Origin: a bacterium
Lineage (GTDB): Bacteria > Myxococcota_A > UBA9160 > SZUA-336
Assembly: GCA_024226335.1 (NCBI GenBank)
Contig: JAAELY010000157.1
Span: 1-54,407 of the forward strand
DNA length: 54,407 nucleotides
Direction of reading: 5' to 3'
The position numbers and the translations under genes were made by a program. The notes under the pieces were generated by a model, which saw nothing but the letters and a program-made list of their open reading frames with translations, was not told the DNA's origin and did no database searches. Shown here one piece after another: positions 25,143 through 34,069 of the stretch (position 1 is the stretch's first letter; every line of letters starts with the position of its first letter).

Positions 25143-25157
25143 CCCTAGCCCTAGCCC
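25135..25157. repeat. short AGCCCT tandem repeat
   Basis: Nearly four copies of the hexamer AGCCCT run from 25135 to 25157, starting inside the last codons of the preceding gene and including its stop codon. It is a slippage-type microsatellite. Confidence 0.85.
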
Positions 25158-25209
25158 GCACTCGCACCGCCTCGCTTCGCGCCGTGGCGATCAATGCGCC
25201 GAGCCCGTC

Positions 25210-25226
25210 CCGAAGCCCTGCTTCGG
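25210..25226 (+). terminator. hairpin after the proteasome operon
   Basis: CCGAAGC (25210-25216), a 3-base loop, and GCTTCGG (25220-25226) form a perfect 7-bp stem between the proteasome operon and mreB. No U-tract follows, so it may be only a weak or Rho-assisted terminator. The rest of 25143-25363 shows no gene. Confidence 0.4.
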
Positions 25227-25363
25227 CGAGCGGCACTTCCCGGCGGAAGGCCGCAGCATTGCTTCAGGATCCGCTCCTGTCTGCCGATGTATTGCATGCG
25301 TGCACACACAGGACCGGTGGGTTCGCGTATGAGCGCGTGGCTAGCTGATATCTCGGAGAGACA

Positions 25364-26398
25364 ATGATCTTCAAATGGTTCGCAGGCTTGTTCTCCAACG
25401 ATCTCGCGATTGATCTCGGCACCGCCAATACGCTGGTGTACGGGCGTGATCGCGGGATCATCTGCAGTGAACCTTCGGTGGTCGCAGTCGCCGACGGGCC
25501 CAATGGAACACGTCGTGTGCTGGCCGTCGGTAGCGAAGCCAAGGAGATGGTCGGTCGCACGCCCGGGAGCATCAAAGCGATCCGTCCGATCAAAGACGGA
25601 GTGATCGCCGACTTCGAAGTCACCGAAGCGATGCTGCGCTACTTCATCCAGAAGGCGCACAATCGCCGTCGCCTGGTTCGCCCGCGCATCGTCATCTGTG
25701 TGCCGCCTTGTATCACGTCGGTGGAAAAGCGCGCGGTTCGCGAGTCGGCTAGCTCGGCGGGTGCGCGCGAAGTCTTCCTGGTCGAAGAACCCATGGCCGC
25801 CGCGATCGGTGCAGGTCTGGCCGTGACCGAACCCACCGGAAATATGGTGATCGACATCGGTGGCGGAACGACCGATGTCGCCGTCATCTCACTGGCCGAT
25901 ATCGTGACCTCCAGTTCAGTACGCGTCGGCGGCGACAAGCTCGACGAGGCGATCATCCAGTTCGTCAAGCGCAAGCACAATCTGATGATTGGCGAGCGCA
26001 CCGCAGAGATCATCAAGATTACGATTGGCACCGCGCTCGGTCAGGGTCCCGCGAAGACCATGGAGGTCAAGGGCCGCGACCTGGTCGCCGGTGTTCCGAA
26101 GATGGTGGTCATGTCGAGTGAAGAAGTGCGCGAGGCGCTCACGGAGCCGATTCACCAGATCGTCGAAACCGTGAAGCATACGCTCGAGCGCACGCCTCCG
26201 GAGTTGTCTGCGGACATCGTCGATCGGGGCATCGTGCTGGTTGGCGGCGGTGCGTTGCTACGAGACTTCGACCAGCTTCTGCGAGCCGAGACCAAACTGC
26301 CGATCGTGCGCGGCGACGATCCGTTTACGGCTGTGGCCATCGGCGCGGGCAAGGCTCTGGATTCTCTGGAGTTGTTGCGCGACGTGGCGATGGACTAG
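25364..26398 (+). CDS. mreB: rod shape-determining protein MreB
   Basis: 344 residues, normal length. The ATG follows CGGAGAG. Actin-fold nucleotide motifs are clear: DLGTANTLVY near the N-terminus (phosphate 1), DIGGGTTDVAVISL near 165 (phosphate 2), and VDRGIVLVGGGALL near 285 (adenosine). An N-terminal amphipathic segment MIFKWFAGLFS would bind the membrane. MreB filaments direct lateral-wall peptidoglycan synthesis, implying a rod-shaped cell. mreC and mreD do not follow, which is unusual; the gene stands alone here and is followed by a hairpin and a convergent gene. Confidence 0.96.
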   Translation: MIFKWFAGLFSNDLAIDLGTANTLVYGRDRGIICSEPSVVAVADGPNGTRRVLAVGSEAKEMVGRTPGSIKAIRPIKDGVIADFEVTEAMLRYFIQKAHNRRRLVRPRIVICVPPCITSVEKRAVRESASSAGAREVFLVEEPMAAAIGAGLAVTEPTGNMVIDIGGGTTDVAVISLADIVTSSSVRVGGDKLDEAIIQFVKRKHNLMIGERTAEIIKITIGTALGQGPAKTMEVKGRDLVAGVPKMVVMSSEEVREALTEPIHQIVETVKHTLERTPPELSADIVDRGIVLVGGGALLRDFDQLLRAETKLPIVRGDDPFTAVAIGAGKALDSLELLRDVAMD

Positions 26399-26408
26399 CT
26401 TCGAGGTT

Positions 26409-26428
26409 CGGTCCCGCTCAAGGGACCG
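26409..26428. terminator. hairpin between mreB and the convergent SCP2-like gene
   Basis: CGGTCCC (26409-26415), loop GCTCAA, GGGACCG (26422-26428) form a perfect 7-bp stem, 10 bases after the mreB stop and facing the convergent gene that ends at 26473. It is a plausible bidirectional terminator, although neither side has a clear U-tract. Confidence 0.5.
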
Positions 26429-26472
26429 TTGCGCGATCCCGGCGTTCGAAGCTCAAAGAGTACGAACGCCAA

Positions 26473-27072
26473 TCACTCCGGAGCCATGATGGCCATGGCC
26501 ATCTTCATGGGGACTTCGACGTCGCCTTCCATTTCCAGCTTTCCCGTCATGAAAGCTCCCTGCAGGTCGAGTTCGCCTGAGATCAGCTGCTGAAACTCTT
26601 CTTCGGGAATCGAGATTGTCGTGAGCGGATCGGGCACGGGCGGAGCGCCGAAGTGGATCGTGACGCCCCAGGCATCGTCGCCGGTGACCTGGACGCGCAT
26701 CGTGCCTTCGATCTCCTTGAAAACCTCGAGCCGGGACGGTGTCAGGACGAAGTCCGGTGTTCCACCGACGCCACCAAGCAAGGCCATGGGGGACGATCCG
26801 ACGCTCGCTTCGAGTTTTCCGCAGTCGCTGGTGCCCATCTGCATCGACAGCAAAACGTCGGGCTCCGCGATGCTGGCCGTGGTCATCTCGCCGTTTCGCA
26901 CCAGAAGCTGATAGCTGCCCGCGTCGGGCACGAGGATGGCCAACGAGAAGTTAGCAGTGCGCATTTTTTCGAGTAGCTCGGCACCTTCGGGACCGCAGTC
27001 GAGCTGCTCCTGCAGGCGCCGGTTCCAGGCTTCGGGGACCATCTTCTTGAAATACTCGCTCGGCTCCGACAT
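26473..27072 (-). CDS. SCP2 sterol-binding-domain-like protein
   Basis: 199 residues, no signal peptide. The ATG is preceded by GGAGGAG. The C-terminal half (about 110-195) has the SCP2 pattern: beta strands, then EEFQQLISGELDLQGAFMTG and KLEMEGDVEVPMKMAMA, close to the usual Gel-x-x-qxAFmtGklKieGD block. SCP2 domains bind hydrophobic ligands such as fatty acyl-CoAs or sterols. The N-terminal part (NFSLAILVPDAGSYQLLVRN) is less typical. It may bind a lipid or acyl-CoA, in line with the fatty-acid oxidation implied by ETF-QO, but the ligand is unknown. It is 33 bases downstream of mltG on the same strand. Confidence 0.78.
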   Translation of the reverse strand: MSEPSEYFKKMVPEAWNRRLQEQLDCGPEGAELLEKMRTANFSLAILVPDAGSYQLLVRNGEMTTASIAEPDVLLSMQMGTSDCGKLEASVGSSPMALLGGVGGTPDFVLTPSRLEVFKEIEGTMRVQVTGDDAWGVTIHFGAPPVPDPLTTISIPEEEFQQLISGELDLQGAFMTGKLEMEGDVEVPMKMAMAIMAPE

Positions 27073-27105
27073 GCGCTTCTCCTCCTGGGGATTCCTGAGA
27101 GACTC

Positions 27106-28155
27106 TCAAGAACCCGAGCGACGTCTCCGTTGGTAGCGGTTCACCGCCTGGTTGTGCTCGTTCAGGGTTCTCGAGAAGACGTGAGTCCCGTCGTTGCGGG
27201 ACACGAAGTACAGATAGGGTACATCGGCAGGGGCCAGGACCGCACGGATCGATTCGATCGTGGCGCTCGAGATCGGGCCCGGTGGCAGTCCCGAGCGTGT
27301 GTAGGTGTTGTAGGCGGTGTCTTCCCTGAGGTCGCGATTGCGGATGTCGCCGTCCCACTCGCCCCGGGTGTTCAGGATGCCGTAGATCACCGTCGGGTCG
27401 GACTGCAGGCGCATGCGCTTGCGCAGGCGATTGTCGTAGACGGCGGCAACCAGCGGGCGCTCAGCGTCGACGGCGGTTTCTTTTTCGACGATCGAGGCAA
27501 GCGTGAGGATCTGGTGAAGATCGAGTCTCGACGCGGCGATGGCCGCGCGATCTTCATCGCTGAAGCGGCTTCTGAACTCTTCGAACATCCAGCTAACCAC
27601 TTCCTGGGCCGGGGTCCCGCGGCGGAAGCGATAGGTCTCGGGGTACAGATAGCCCTCGAAAGTCGCGGCGTTCACGCCGAGTTGCTGGGCGAACTGAGCA
27701 TCCTGGGCCTTTTCCAGAAAAGCGTCTGCGCTGGTGATCTCGGCGGCCTGCAGCCGCTCGGCCACTTCGTCCAGACGCAGGCCCTCGGGGATGGTGACCG
27801 GGTGGGTCTTGACGGCTCCGGTGACCAGTTTTTCCAGGATCAAACGCGGCGTCATGTTCGCCGCCAGGTCGTATTCGCCGATCTTCACGTCGCGATCCAG
27901 TCCGGCGTAGCGCGCATAGGCGACCAGCACACCCGGACCGAACAACGTGCGATCGGGCAGTAGATCCCGGGTCTGCAGGCGATCGGCGATCGAATGCAGC
28001 GACTCGCCCGCCCGTACGACGAACACGTGCTGGGTCGCATTTTGACCGGCTGCCACGTCGAGACCGTTCAGGCTGAAGCGCACGACCCCGAGCAGCACCA
28101 ATACGGCGACCGCGGCGACTCCGCTCGCAATCCAGACTGCGGTCTTGCCGTTCAC
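27106..28155 (-). CDS. mltG: endolytic murein transglycosylase MltG
   Basis: 349 residues with one N-terminal membrane segment (VWIASGVAAVAVLVLLGVV). A LysM-like subdomain (VVRAGESLHSIADRL) and the YceG catalytic domain follow. The catalytic glutamate lies in LASIVEKETAVDAERPLVA, followed by VYDNRLRKRMRLQSDPTVIY and YNTYTRSGLPPGPISS. MltG cuts nascent glycan strands at the inner membrane and is thought to end their polymerisation. The GTG start (28153-28155) overlaps the ruvX stop (GTGA), so the two are coupled; this neighbourhood is common in bacteria. Confidence 0.95.
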   Translation of the reverse strand: MNGKTAVWIASGVAAVAVLVLLGVVRFSLNGLDVAAGQNATQHVFVVRAGESLHSIADRLQTRDLLPDRTLFGPGVLVAYARYAGLDRDVKIGEYDLAANMTPRLILEKLVTGAVKTHPVTIPEGLRLDEVAERLQAAEITSADAFLEKAQDAQFAQQLGVNAATFEGYLYPETYRFRRGTPAQEVVSWMFEEFRSRFSDEDRAAIAASRLDLHQILTLASIVEKETAVDAERPLVAAVYDNRLRKRMRLQSDPTVIYGILNTRGEWDGDIRNRDLREDTAYNTYTRSGLPPGPISSATIESIRAVLAPADVPYLYFVSRNDGTHVFSRTLNEHNQAVNRYQRRRRSGS

Positions 28156-28571
28156 CTGGGGTTCCGCTCGATGAACGATCGCAAGAGCAGGGAGGCCGCG
28201 ATCGGATCGACACGACCGCGACGCTTGCGGGACGACATACCGGAGTCGGCCATCGCGCGCTCGGCCTCGGCCGAGGTCCAGCGCTCATCCTGATACTCGA
28301 CGGCCACACCGGTCGCACTCGCCACCCGTTTGCCGAAGCGCTCGGTCAGTTCGACCTGTGGCCCGCGGCTTCCGTCCAGATTCAACGGCAGTCCGATCAC
28401 GATCCGATCCACGCCGTACTCCGTGACCAGTTCGCGGATGCGGGCTATGCCCATGGCGCGGTCACCGCGCGGGCGTTCGATCGTCTCGAGCGGTTGCGCG
28501 AGGGTTCCGGTCGGGTCGGTGATGGCCACGCCGATCCTGCGCTCTCCGTAATCCAGGGCCAGGGTTCGCAC
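28152..28571 (-). CDS. ruvX: RuvX/YqgF family RNase H-fold nuclease
   Basis: 139 residues, the standard YqgF length. Motifs: ALDYGERRIGVAITDPTGT with the first acidic residue, IVIGLPLNLDGSRGPQ, YQDERWTSAEAE with the second acidic pair, and RGRVDPIAASLLL with the last aspartate. The family is annotated as a putative Holliday junction resolvase and is implicated in 16S rRNA 5'-end maturation. The start is GTG at 28569-28571. It overlaps mltG downstream. Confidence 0.92.
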   Translation of the reverse strand: MRTLALDYGERRIGVAITDPTGTLAQPLETIERPRGDRAMGIARIRELVTEYGVDRIVIGLPLNLDGSRGPQVELTERFGKRVASATGVAVEYQDERWTSAEAERAMADSGMSSRKRRGRVDPIAASLLLRSFIERNPR

Positions 28572-28618
28572 CCGGCCACGGTAGCAGAACGCGCTTCAGC
28601 TTCCGCCCGCCGCCAGTG

Positions 28619-28635
28619 CCGGAAGCCTGTTCCGG
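28619..28635. other. 6-bp stem hairpin between ruvX and the HEAT-repeat gene
   Basis: CCGGAA (28619-28624), loop GCCTG, TTCCGG (28630-28635). It lies in the 87-base gap between two minus-strand genes and may attenuate transcription into ruvX-mltG. No U-tract is visible. Confidence 0.35.
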
Positions 28636-28658
28636 TGGTCTTCACGGCCCTATCCTCT

Positions 28659-30206
28659 TCACGGCGTTGCCGGGACAACCATCTGCTCGAGCGCAGCCTC
28701 GCACAGCCGCCGCACGTCGCCGCCGCCGTCGCGCAAGTACGCGGTCAGCACCCGCCGGGCCTGGTCGCCACCGATCCGGGCAATCGCCTGGGCCGCAAGC
28801 GCCTGGCGCTCCCGCAGGCGTCTGCGCTGAAGCAAGGCATTCTGCCCGAGCACCTTCTCCAGCACCGAAATCGCACCTGACCCTCCAATTCTGCCGAGGC
28901 TTTGGATGGCCTCTCGGCGGACTTCCTCGGAAGCACCGCTGTGATCGTCGAGTGCCGCCGCCAGTGCCGGGATCGCGCGACTTCCGCGGGCCCTTCCCAG
29001 GGCGGCGGCGGCGGCCACGGCCAGGCCCGGTTCGGGACTGGCCAGAGCCTCGATCAAGCCATGCAGGGCCTTTTCGCTGCCGATCCGGGCAAGTGCGCGC
29101 GCACCCTCGCGGCGAATTCGATTGTCTCGACTGCGCAGGCTGTTGAGTAGGAACTCGACCCCTTCGGGATTCTGCATCTCGCCCAGCAGACGCGCGGCGC
29201 GGCGTGCACGTTCCGGTTCCGTTGTGGAGAGTTCTTCGACGACGGCGGGCAAGGCCTGTCCGCCCATCGCGATCAGCACTGCGGTTGTCTGCCCCTGCGT
29301 GTTCGAACCCACCTGGTTCAGCCGTCGCAACAGGTGCGGCACCGCGCTCGGGCCGATGCACATCAAGGCCTGGGTTGCCTGCACGCTGGTAAGGCCTGAG
29401 GTCGCGCAGGCCTGCCCGAGCAGGAACTCCATCAGGGACGGATCGCGTGCCAGTGCGCGCAGGCGCTCCGCGGCTTCGCGGCGGATCTCGTTTTTGTGCA
29501 GGCGGCCATCGGCGTGCCGAGCGAAAACCAGCATTGAGCGGTACGCATCGATGCGATCGCCGTGGCGCAGCATCGCGGCGACGGTGCTGCCGATTTCCGC
29601 GGCCCGTTTCGCGTACTCCAGTGGGTCCTCACAGATCTCGATCTCCGCCAGCTGGCGTACCAGCATCACGGTGTCGTCGCTGGAAACGGGTGTTTCGACC
29701 GGCGCTGCCTTTTCTGCCGGTTCGCTTTCCGTCGTCGGCTCCGCACGAACCGGACTCGCGAGGGCGATCCCCTCGTCGGGTTTGGGTTCCAGCGTCGTCA
29801 CGTTGAAGACCCCTGCATCCTCCAGGCCCTGCTGAAAGCCACCAATTGCGAGCAGGCTCTCCGGATCCATGACCAAGACTTCCACCAGCGCCGCGAGTTC
29901 GCCGGCCTCGAGTTCTGGCAGGACTCGCAGGCGCCTCACCCGGCGAACCAGGAGCGCTCCCGCGAGATCGTCGATGCCCGGCCCGCGCATTTCCCCGCCC
30001 TTGGACAACACGAAACTCGCCTGACGGAAACTCAGGTCGATCCCATTCATGTGGACCAGAGCTGCCAGCCAGAGCCCAGTCATGTGTTCGAGCGCATCGC
30101 GCATGGCCGGATGCGTTCTCGGGTAGAACTCGCGCGCGCGTACCGAGCGAGCGAGTTCCAGAAGCAGCGGTGAAACGCTCTCCCGGCTGGGGCTGGCCTG
30201 ACTCAT
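28659..30206 (-). CDS. HEAT-repeat protein
   Basis: About 515 residues from the ATG at 30204-30206, which has CCGGAGA just upstream; the open frame continues 28 codons further without a start signal. The N-terminal part (1 to about 140) has an unrecognised helical domain with RTHPAMRDALEHMTGLW. A Pro/Glu-rich linker lies near 165-190. The C-terminal 300 residues are HEAT/PBS-lyase-like repeats of about 30 residues, for example REGARALARIGSEKALHGL, LAVAAAAALGRARGSRAIP and RREAIQSLGRIGGSGAI. Such solenoids bind proteins; no enzyme motif is seen. Probably cytoplasmic. Confidence 0.78.
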   Translation of the reverse strand: MSQASPSRESVSPLLLELARSVRAREFYPRTHPAMRDALEHMTGLWLAALVHMNGIDLSFRQASFVLSKGGEMRGPGIDDLAGALLVRRVRRLRVLPELEAGELAALVEVLVMDPESLLAIGGFQQGLEDAGVFNVTTLEPKPDEGIALASPVRAEPTTESEPAEKAAPVETPVSSDDTVMLVRQLAEIEICEDPLEYAKRAAEIGSTVAAMLRHGDRIDAYRSMLVFARHADGRLHKNEIRREAAERLRALARDPSLMEFLLGQACATSGLTSVQATQALMCIGPSAVPHLLRRLNQVGSNTQGQTTAVLIAMGGQALPAVVEELSTTEPERARRAARLLGEMQNPEGVEFLLNSLRSRDNRIRREGARALARIGSEKALHGLIEALASPEPGLAVAAAAALGRARGSRAIPALAAALDDHSGASEEVRREAIQSLGRIGGSGAISVLEKVLGQNALLQRRRLRERQALAAQAIARIGGDQARRVLTAYLRDGGGDVRRLCEAALEQMVVPATP

Positions 30207-30370
30207 GCGTCTCCGGTGACAAGATTGGACGAAACGGGCAAATGAGCGCCATGCGAAGGCCGCAGATGGCGCAAGGGTCTCGTGACGCAAATCGGCCTTT
30301 TCGGGCCCGGACCTTAGGGCGCGCTGTTGCGCGTGACCGATGGATATTCTTTCGCTATATTTTCGCCTGG

Positions 30371-30399
30371 TTGACGCCCCGGAAAGCGCTGACTACCTT
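30371..30399 (+). promoter_or_regulatory. promoter candidate for pgpA-cinA-thpR-recA
   Basis: TTGACG (30371-30376), 17 bases, TACCTT (30394-30399). It lies in the divergent region between the HEAT-repeat gene and pgpA, about 30 bases before the pgpA ATG. The -10 element is weak. Confidence 0.35.
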
Positions 30400-30430
30400 G
30401 CGCGAGAGTGGCAGAAGTACTTGAATTACA

Positions 30431-30895
30431 ATGAGAATTTTCATTCTCTTTCTCGCGTCGGCGGCTGGGACCGGATTCCTGCCGGTCGCCCCGGGGACCT
30501 GGGGCTCGCTGTTCGCGGTGTTTCTGTTCGTCCCCCTTTCCAGTCTCGCGCCACCGAGTTATCTGCTGGCCCTGGTCGGCACAGCGGTCGTTGGGGTCTG
30601 GTCGGCCCAGAGGGCGGAGAGTTTCTTTGGCCGGCACGACGATGGCCGGATCACGATCGACGAAGTCGCCGGTCAGCTACTGGCCCTCGCCTTCTTGCCT
30701 CTCAGGCTCGACGTAGTCTTGTTGGGCTTCGGTTTGTTTCGCTTGTTTGACATCTGGAAGCCGCCGCCGGTGCGTCAAGCCGAACGCCTGCCCGGGGGTT
30801 TCGGCGTCATGGCCGATGACCTCGTCGCGGGTGCCTACGCGAATCTGATCGGCCAGATCGTCTGGCGCCTCGGATTTCCCGAAGGCCTGCTATGA
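30431..30895 (+). CDS. pgpA: phosphatidylglycerophosphatase A
   Basis: 154 residues, normal for PgpA, which dephosphorylates phosphatidylglycerol phosphate in the inner membrane. Motifs: GTGFLPVAPGTWGSLFAV at the start, ITIDEVAGQLLAL, LFRLFDIWKPPPVRQAE and the terminal PGGFGVMADDLVAGAYANL. Three to four hydrophobic segments are visible. The ATG at 30431 has no obvious Shine-Dalgarno, and a GAGAAT/ATTCTC inverted repeat (30433-30448) begins at the last base of the start codon. Its stop overlaps the cinA ATG (ATGA). Confidence 0.92.
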   Translation: MRIFILFLASAAGTGFLPVAPGTWGSLFAVFLFVPLSSLAPPSYLLALVGTAVVGVWSAQRAESFFGRHDDGRITIDEVAGQLLALAFLPLRLDVVLLGFGLFRLFDIWKPPPVRQAERLPGGFGVMADDLVAGAYANLIGQIVWRLGFPEGLL

Positions 30896-32223
30896 CGCAG
30901 TCTCGCGAGGCCGCGTGGATCGTGACGATTGGCGACGAACTGCTGCGCGGTGAGATCGTAGATTCCAACAAGTCCGTGCTCTCAGAGCGTCTCTTGAGGC
31001 TGGAAATCGAGAGTGCACGACACGTCACGGTTGCTGATGACGCGGCCGCAATCCGCGAGGTGCTGCGCGAGGCCGCCTCCCGCGCGCGCATCGTTCTGGT
31101 TTCCGGCGGTCTCGGGCCGACTCGCGACGATATTACCTCGGAGGTCGCCGCGGCCAGCTTCGGCCGCAAACTCGTGCGCGATCCCGAGTCACTCGAGCAC
31201 ATCAAGGGATTCTTCCGCCGCTTTCAGCGCGAAATGGCCGAGAACAACGCGAAGCAGGCCGATTTCCCGGAGGGCGCAGAGCCACTGCCCAACCCCGCGG
31301 GGACCGCACCGGGCTTCATGCTCGACGTGGATCCCGTGACGGGCGCCGCCGGTTCTGCGGATCCGACGCTGCTTTTCTTCATGCCGGGCGTCCCGCGGGA
31401 ACTCTACCGCATGGTCGATGAGCAGGTGCTGCCGCGCATCGCCAGTCGGATCGATCGGCGCGGCGTCGTTCGCGCGACCCTCGTGCGTACCTTCGGCCAG
31501 GGTGAATCGAATCTCGATCGCATCCTCGACGATCTGGCTCGCGACGATCCCGACACCGATATCGGTTTTCGCACCCAGTTTCCCGACAATCTGGTGCGGG
31601 TCCGCGTGCGGGCCGAAAGTGCTGCCGATGCTGAGGAAAAGTTGCGGAGCGTGCTCGACGAAATCGCCGGACGCCTGGGCGACGTCATTCTGGGAGAGAG
31701 CGATCGCTTCATGCACGAAATCGTCGGCGAGCTTCTGCTCGAGCGAGACAAGACGCTGGCCGTGGCCGAATCCTGTACGGGAGGACTGATCGCGAGCCGT
31801 CTGACCGACGTGCCCGGAAGCTCTGCCTATTTTCTGCAGGGCGTGGTGGCCTACGCAAACGAGGCCAAGGTGCGCGAACTCGAGGTCGATGCGGCCACGC
31901 TCGAACAGCACGGTGCCGTCTCCGAGCCCGTGGCCCGGCAGATGGCCGAGGGCGTGCGGCGGCGTTCGGGGTCCGACATCGGGCTGGCGACCACCGGGAT
32001 CGCCGGTCCAGGTGGCGGCACGCCCGAAAAACCCGTGGGAACCGTGTTTCTGGCGCTGGCGGATGCCGAGGGTACCGTCGCGATGCGCTACGACCTGATG
32101 AGCGAGCGCGCGCGCAACAAGGAACTCTCGGCGCAGATCGCGCTCGACTGGCTGCGGCGCAGACTGCTGGGTCTCGAAATCACGCGCGAGACCTTTCCCC
32201 GTCTGCGAGGGGCGCGCCCGTGA
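30892..32223 (+). CDS. cinA: CinA family nicotinamide-nucleotide amidase
   Basis: 443 residues with both CinA domains. The N-terminal molybdopterin-binding-like COG1058 domain (WIVTIGDELLRGEIVDSNKS, LVSGGLGPTRDDIT, FFMPGVPRELYRM) hydrolyses ADP-ribose-type pyrophosphates in studied homologues. The C-terminal PncC domain (LAVAESCTGGLIASRLTDVP, ATTGIAGPGGGTPEKPVGTV) deamidates nicotinamide mononucleotide. The product takes part in pyridine-nucleotide salvage; in some bacteria cinA is linked to competence and recA. It overlaps pgpA at the start and the thpR GTG at the end, so the cluster pgpA-cinA-thpR-recA is one operon. Confidence 0.95.
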   Translation: MTQSREAAWIVTIGDELLRGEIVDSNKSVLSERLLRLEIESARHVTVADDAAAIREVLREAASRARIVLVSGGLGPTRDDITSEVAAASFGRKLVRDPESLEHIKGFFRRFQREMAENNAKQADFPEGAEPLPNPAGTAPGFMLDVDPVTGAAGSADPTLLFFMPGVPRELYRMVDEQVLPRIASRIDRRGVVRATLVRTFGQGESNLDRILDDLARDDPDTDIGFRTQFPDNLVRVRVRAESAADAEEKLRSVLDEIAGRLGDVILGESDRFMHEIVGELLLERDKTLAVAESCTGGLIASRLTDVPGSSAYFLQGVVAYANEAKVRELEVDAATLEQHGAVSEPVARQMAEGVRRRSGSDIGLATTGIAGPGGGTPEKPVGTVFLALADAEGTVAMRYDLMSERARNKELSAQIALDWLRRRLLGLEITRETFPRLRGARP

Positions 32224-32819
32224 GCGAACCCCTGCGCACCTTTATCGCAGTTCCGCTGCCCGAGAGCGTGCGGGATTCCGCTGCTGAGGCGCTGGCCGAT
32301 GCACGTGTCGCTCTTGGAGAGCGCGCGCGCTGGACGCCCGCCGAAAATCTGCACTTGACGCTCAAATTCCTGGGCGACGTGGATCGGGACCAGCTACCGA
32401 AACTGATCCAACGCCTGCAGGCAAAGCTCGCAGGTGTCGCGGTTTTCGAGGCGGCTCTCGGGGGACTCGGCGCATTCCCGAATGCGCGCGAGGCCAGTGT
32501 GTTGTGGCTCGGCGTAACCACGGGGTTGAGCGATCTGGCCAAGCTCGCGCGCAAGGTCGACGCCGCGTCGAAGGTCGTCGGTGTAGCTCGCGAGAAGCGG
32601 CCCTTCCGCGCCCACCTCACATTGGCACGTCTGCGCACACCCGAGCGGGTCGACGTTGAACGCATGAAAGCACCCGAAGAGGTCCCTTTCCGCGTTGAAC
32701 AAGTCATACTCTACGAGAGCCGTCTCTCCCCCGACGGCGCTCGGCATGTCCCCCTCGCTCATCTGCCCCTCGGTGTAGATGACGAAGACCGAGCAATCGA
32801 TTTCGCCCCAGAGATGTAG
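32220..32819 (+). CDS. thpR: RNA 2',3'-cyclic phosphodiesterase
   Basis: 199 residues of the 2H phosphoesterase (LigT) family. Two HxTx motifs are present: [13 protein letters not shown] near residue 45 and [10 protein letters not shown] near residue 130. These histidines open 2',3'-cyclic phosphates at RNA ends; the cellular role is not settled. The GTG start at 32220 overlaps the cinA stop (GTGA). The gene ends 11 bases before recA. Length is close to the family's 175-190. Confidence 0.93.
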   Translation: MSEPLRTFIAVPLPESVRDSAAEALADARVALGERARWTPAENLHLTLKFLGDVDRDQLPKLIQRLQAKLAGVAVFEAALGGLGAFPNAREASVLWLGVTTGLSDLAKLARKVDAASKVVGVAREKRPFRAHLTLARLRTPERVDVERMKAPEEVPFRVEQVILYESRLSPDGARHVPLAHLPLGVDDEDRAIDFAPEM

Positions 32820-32830
32820 GAGAGAAACGC

Positions 32831-33919
32831 ATGGCGCGAGCACAAGACCTCAAAGACGAAAAGCGAAAGTCCGTCGACCTGATGATGGCCTCGATCGAAA
32901 AACAATTCGGCAAAGGCGCGATCATGAAGATGGGCGCGGACCAGCTGGGCCAGGAAGTTCCGGTCATCTCGACGGGCTCTCCAGGTCTCGACATCGCCCT
33001 CGGTATCGGGGGACTGCCGCGCGGCCGCGTCATCGAAGTGTACGGTCCGGAATCCTCGGGCAAGACCACACTCGCTCTGCACGCGGTGGCCGAGTGCCAG
33101 CGCGCCGGTGGCGTCGCCGCGTTCATCGACGCTGAGCACGCACTTGACGTGAGCTACGCCGCGAAGCTGGGTGTCAACGTCGAAGAACTGCTCGTTTCGC
33201 AACCCGACACCGGGGAGCAGGCGCTCGAGATCGCCGACATGCTCGTGCGCTCCGGGGCCATCGAGATGATCGTGATCGACTCCGTCGCGGCGCTCGTGCC
33301 GCGCGCCGAGATCGAAGGTGAAATGGGGGATACCCACGTAGGTTTGCAGGCCCGACTCATGAGTCAGGCGTTGCGCAAGCTGACCGGAAACCTGGCGCGT
33401 TCCAGCACGGCGATGGTCTTCATCAACCAGATCCGCATGAAGATCGGCGTGATGTTCGGCAATCCCGAGACGACCTCGGGTGGAAACGCTCTGAAGTTTT
33501 ACTCATCGGTGCGACTGGACGTACGACGTATTGGCCAGATCAAGGACGGTACCGAAGCGATCGGCAATCGCACGCGCGTCAAGGTGGTCAAGAACAAGTG
33601 CGCGCCACCGTTCCGGCAGGCGGAGTTCGACCTGATGTTCAATCAGGGCATTTCACGCGAAGGCGATATTCTCGACCTGGCGACCGACTTCGGACTGCTC
33701 GAGAAGAGCGGCACCTGGTACAGCTTCGAGGGCACTCGGATCGGGCAGGGCCGGGAGAATTCCAAGAAGTTCCTGCGCGAGAACCCGGAGGTCTACGGTC
33801 GAGTTGCCGAACTGGTGTACGGCCACGCGGGTATCAAGCGCAAGGCCCCGGTCGCCTTCGAGAGTCCGGCCGGAACGGCGGAAGGTGCACCCGAGAAAGA
33901 GGCGGCAGCAAAGGCGTAA
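32831..33919 (+). CDS. recA: recombinase RecA
   Basis: 362 residues. The ATG follows AGGAGAG. Walker A is GPESSGKTT (about 72-80), Walker [14 protein letters not shown]-binding loops around [19 protein letters not shown], and the conserved [19 protein letters not shown] start. The C-terminal tail is Ala/Glu/Lys-rich. RecA drives homologous recombination and SOS induction. No LexA-type operator is evident in the 11-base gap before it, so it is presumably expressed from the upstream cinA-thpR operon, an arrangement seen in several phyla. The 150 bases after it hold no gene. Confidence 0.98.
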   Translation: MARAQDLKDEKRKSVDLMMASIEKQFGKGAIMKMGADQLGQEVPVISTGSPGLDIALGIGGLPRGRVIEVYGPESSGKTTLALHAVAECQRAGGVAAFIDAEHALDVSYAAKLGVNVEELLVSQPDTGEQALEIADMLVRSGAIEMIVIDSVAALVPRAEIEGEMGDTHVGLQARLMSQALRKLTGNLARSSTAMVFINQIRMKIGVMFGNPETTSGGNALKFYSSVRLDVRRIGQIKDGTEAIGNRTRVKVVKNKCAPPFRQAEFDLMFNQGISREGDILDLATDFGLLEKSGTWYSFEGTRIGQGRENSKKFLRENPEVYGRVAELVYGHAGIKRKAPVAFESPAGTAEGAPEKEAAAKA

Positions 33920-34069
33920 AGAGTACGCATCCGGCGCGAAGCCTCGCCCGCTACGCCTCAAGATCGTTCTGGCTCACGTCGATCAACCTCCGGTAACCAC
34001 CGGTGCTGTCCGTTCAGCGATTCCCGATGAACGCAGGTACCGACCGAGGGGCGGTTCGGCTTGGCTGGA

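Noticed and set aside
25135-25157. Telomere-like or CRISPR-like repeat
   Set aside because: Fewer than four hexamers, no spacers, and it overlaps a stop codon; a simple microsatellite.
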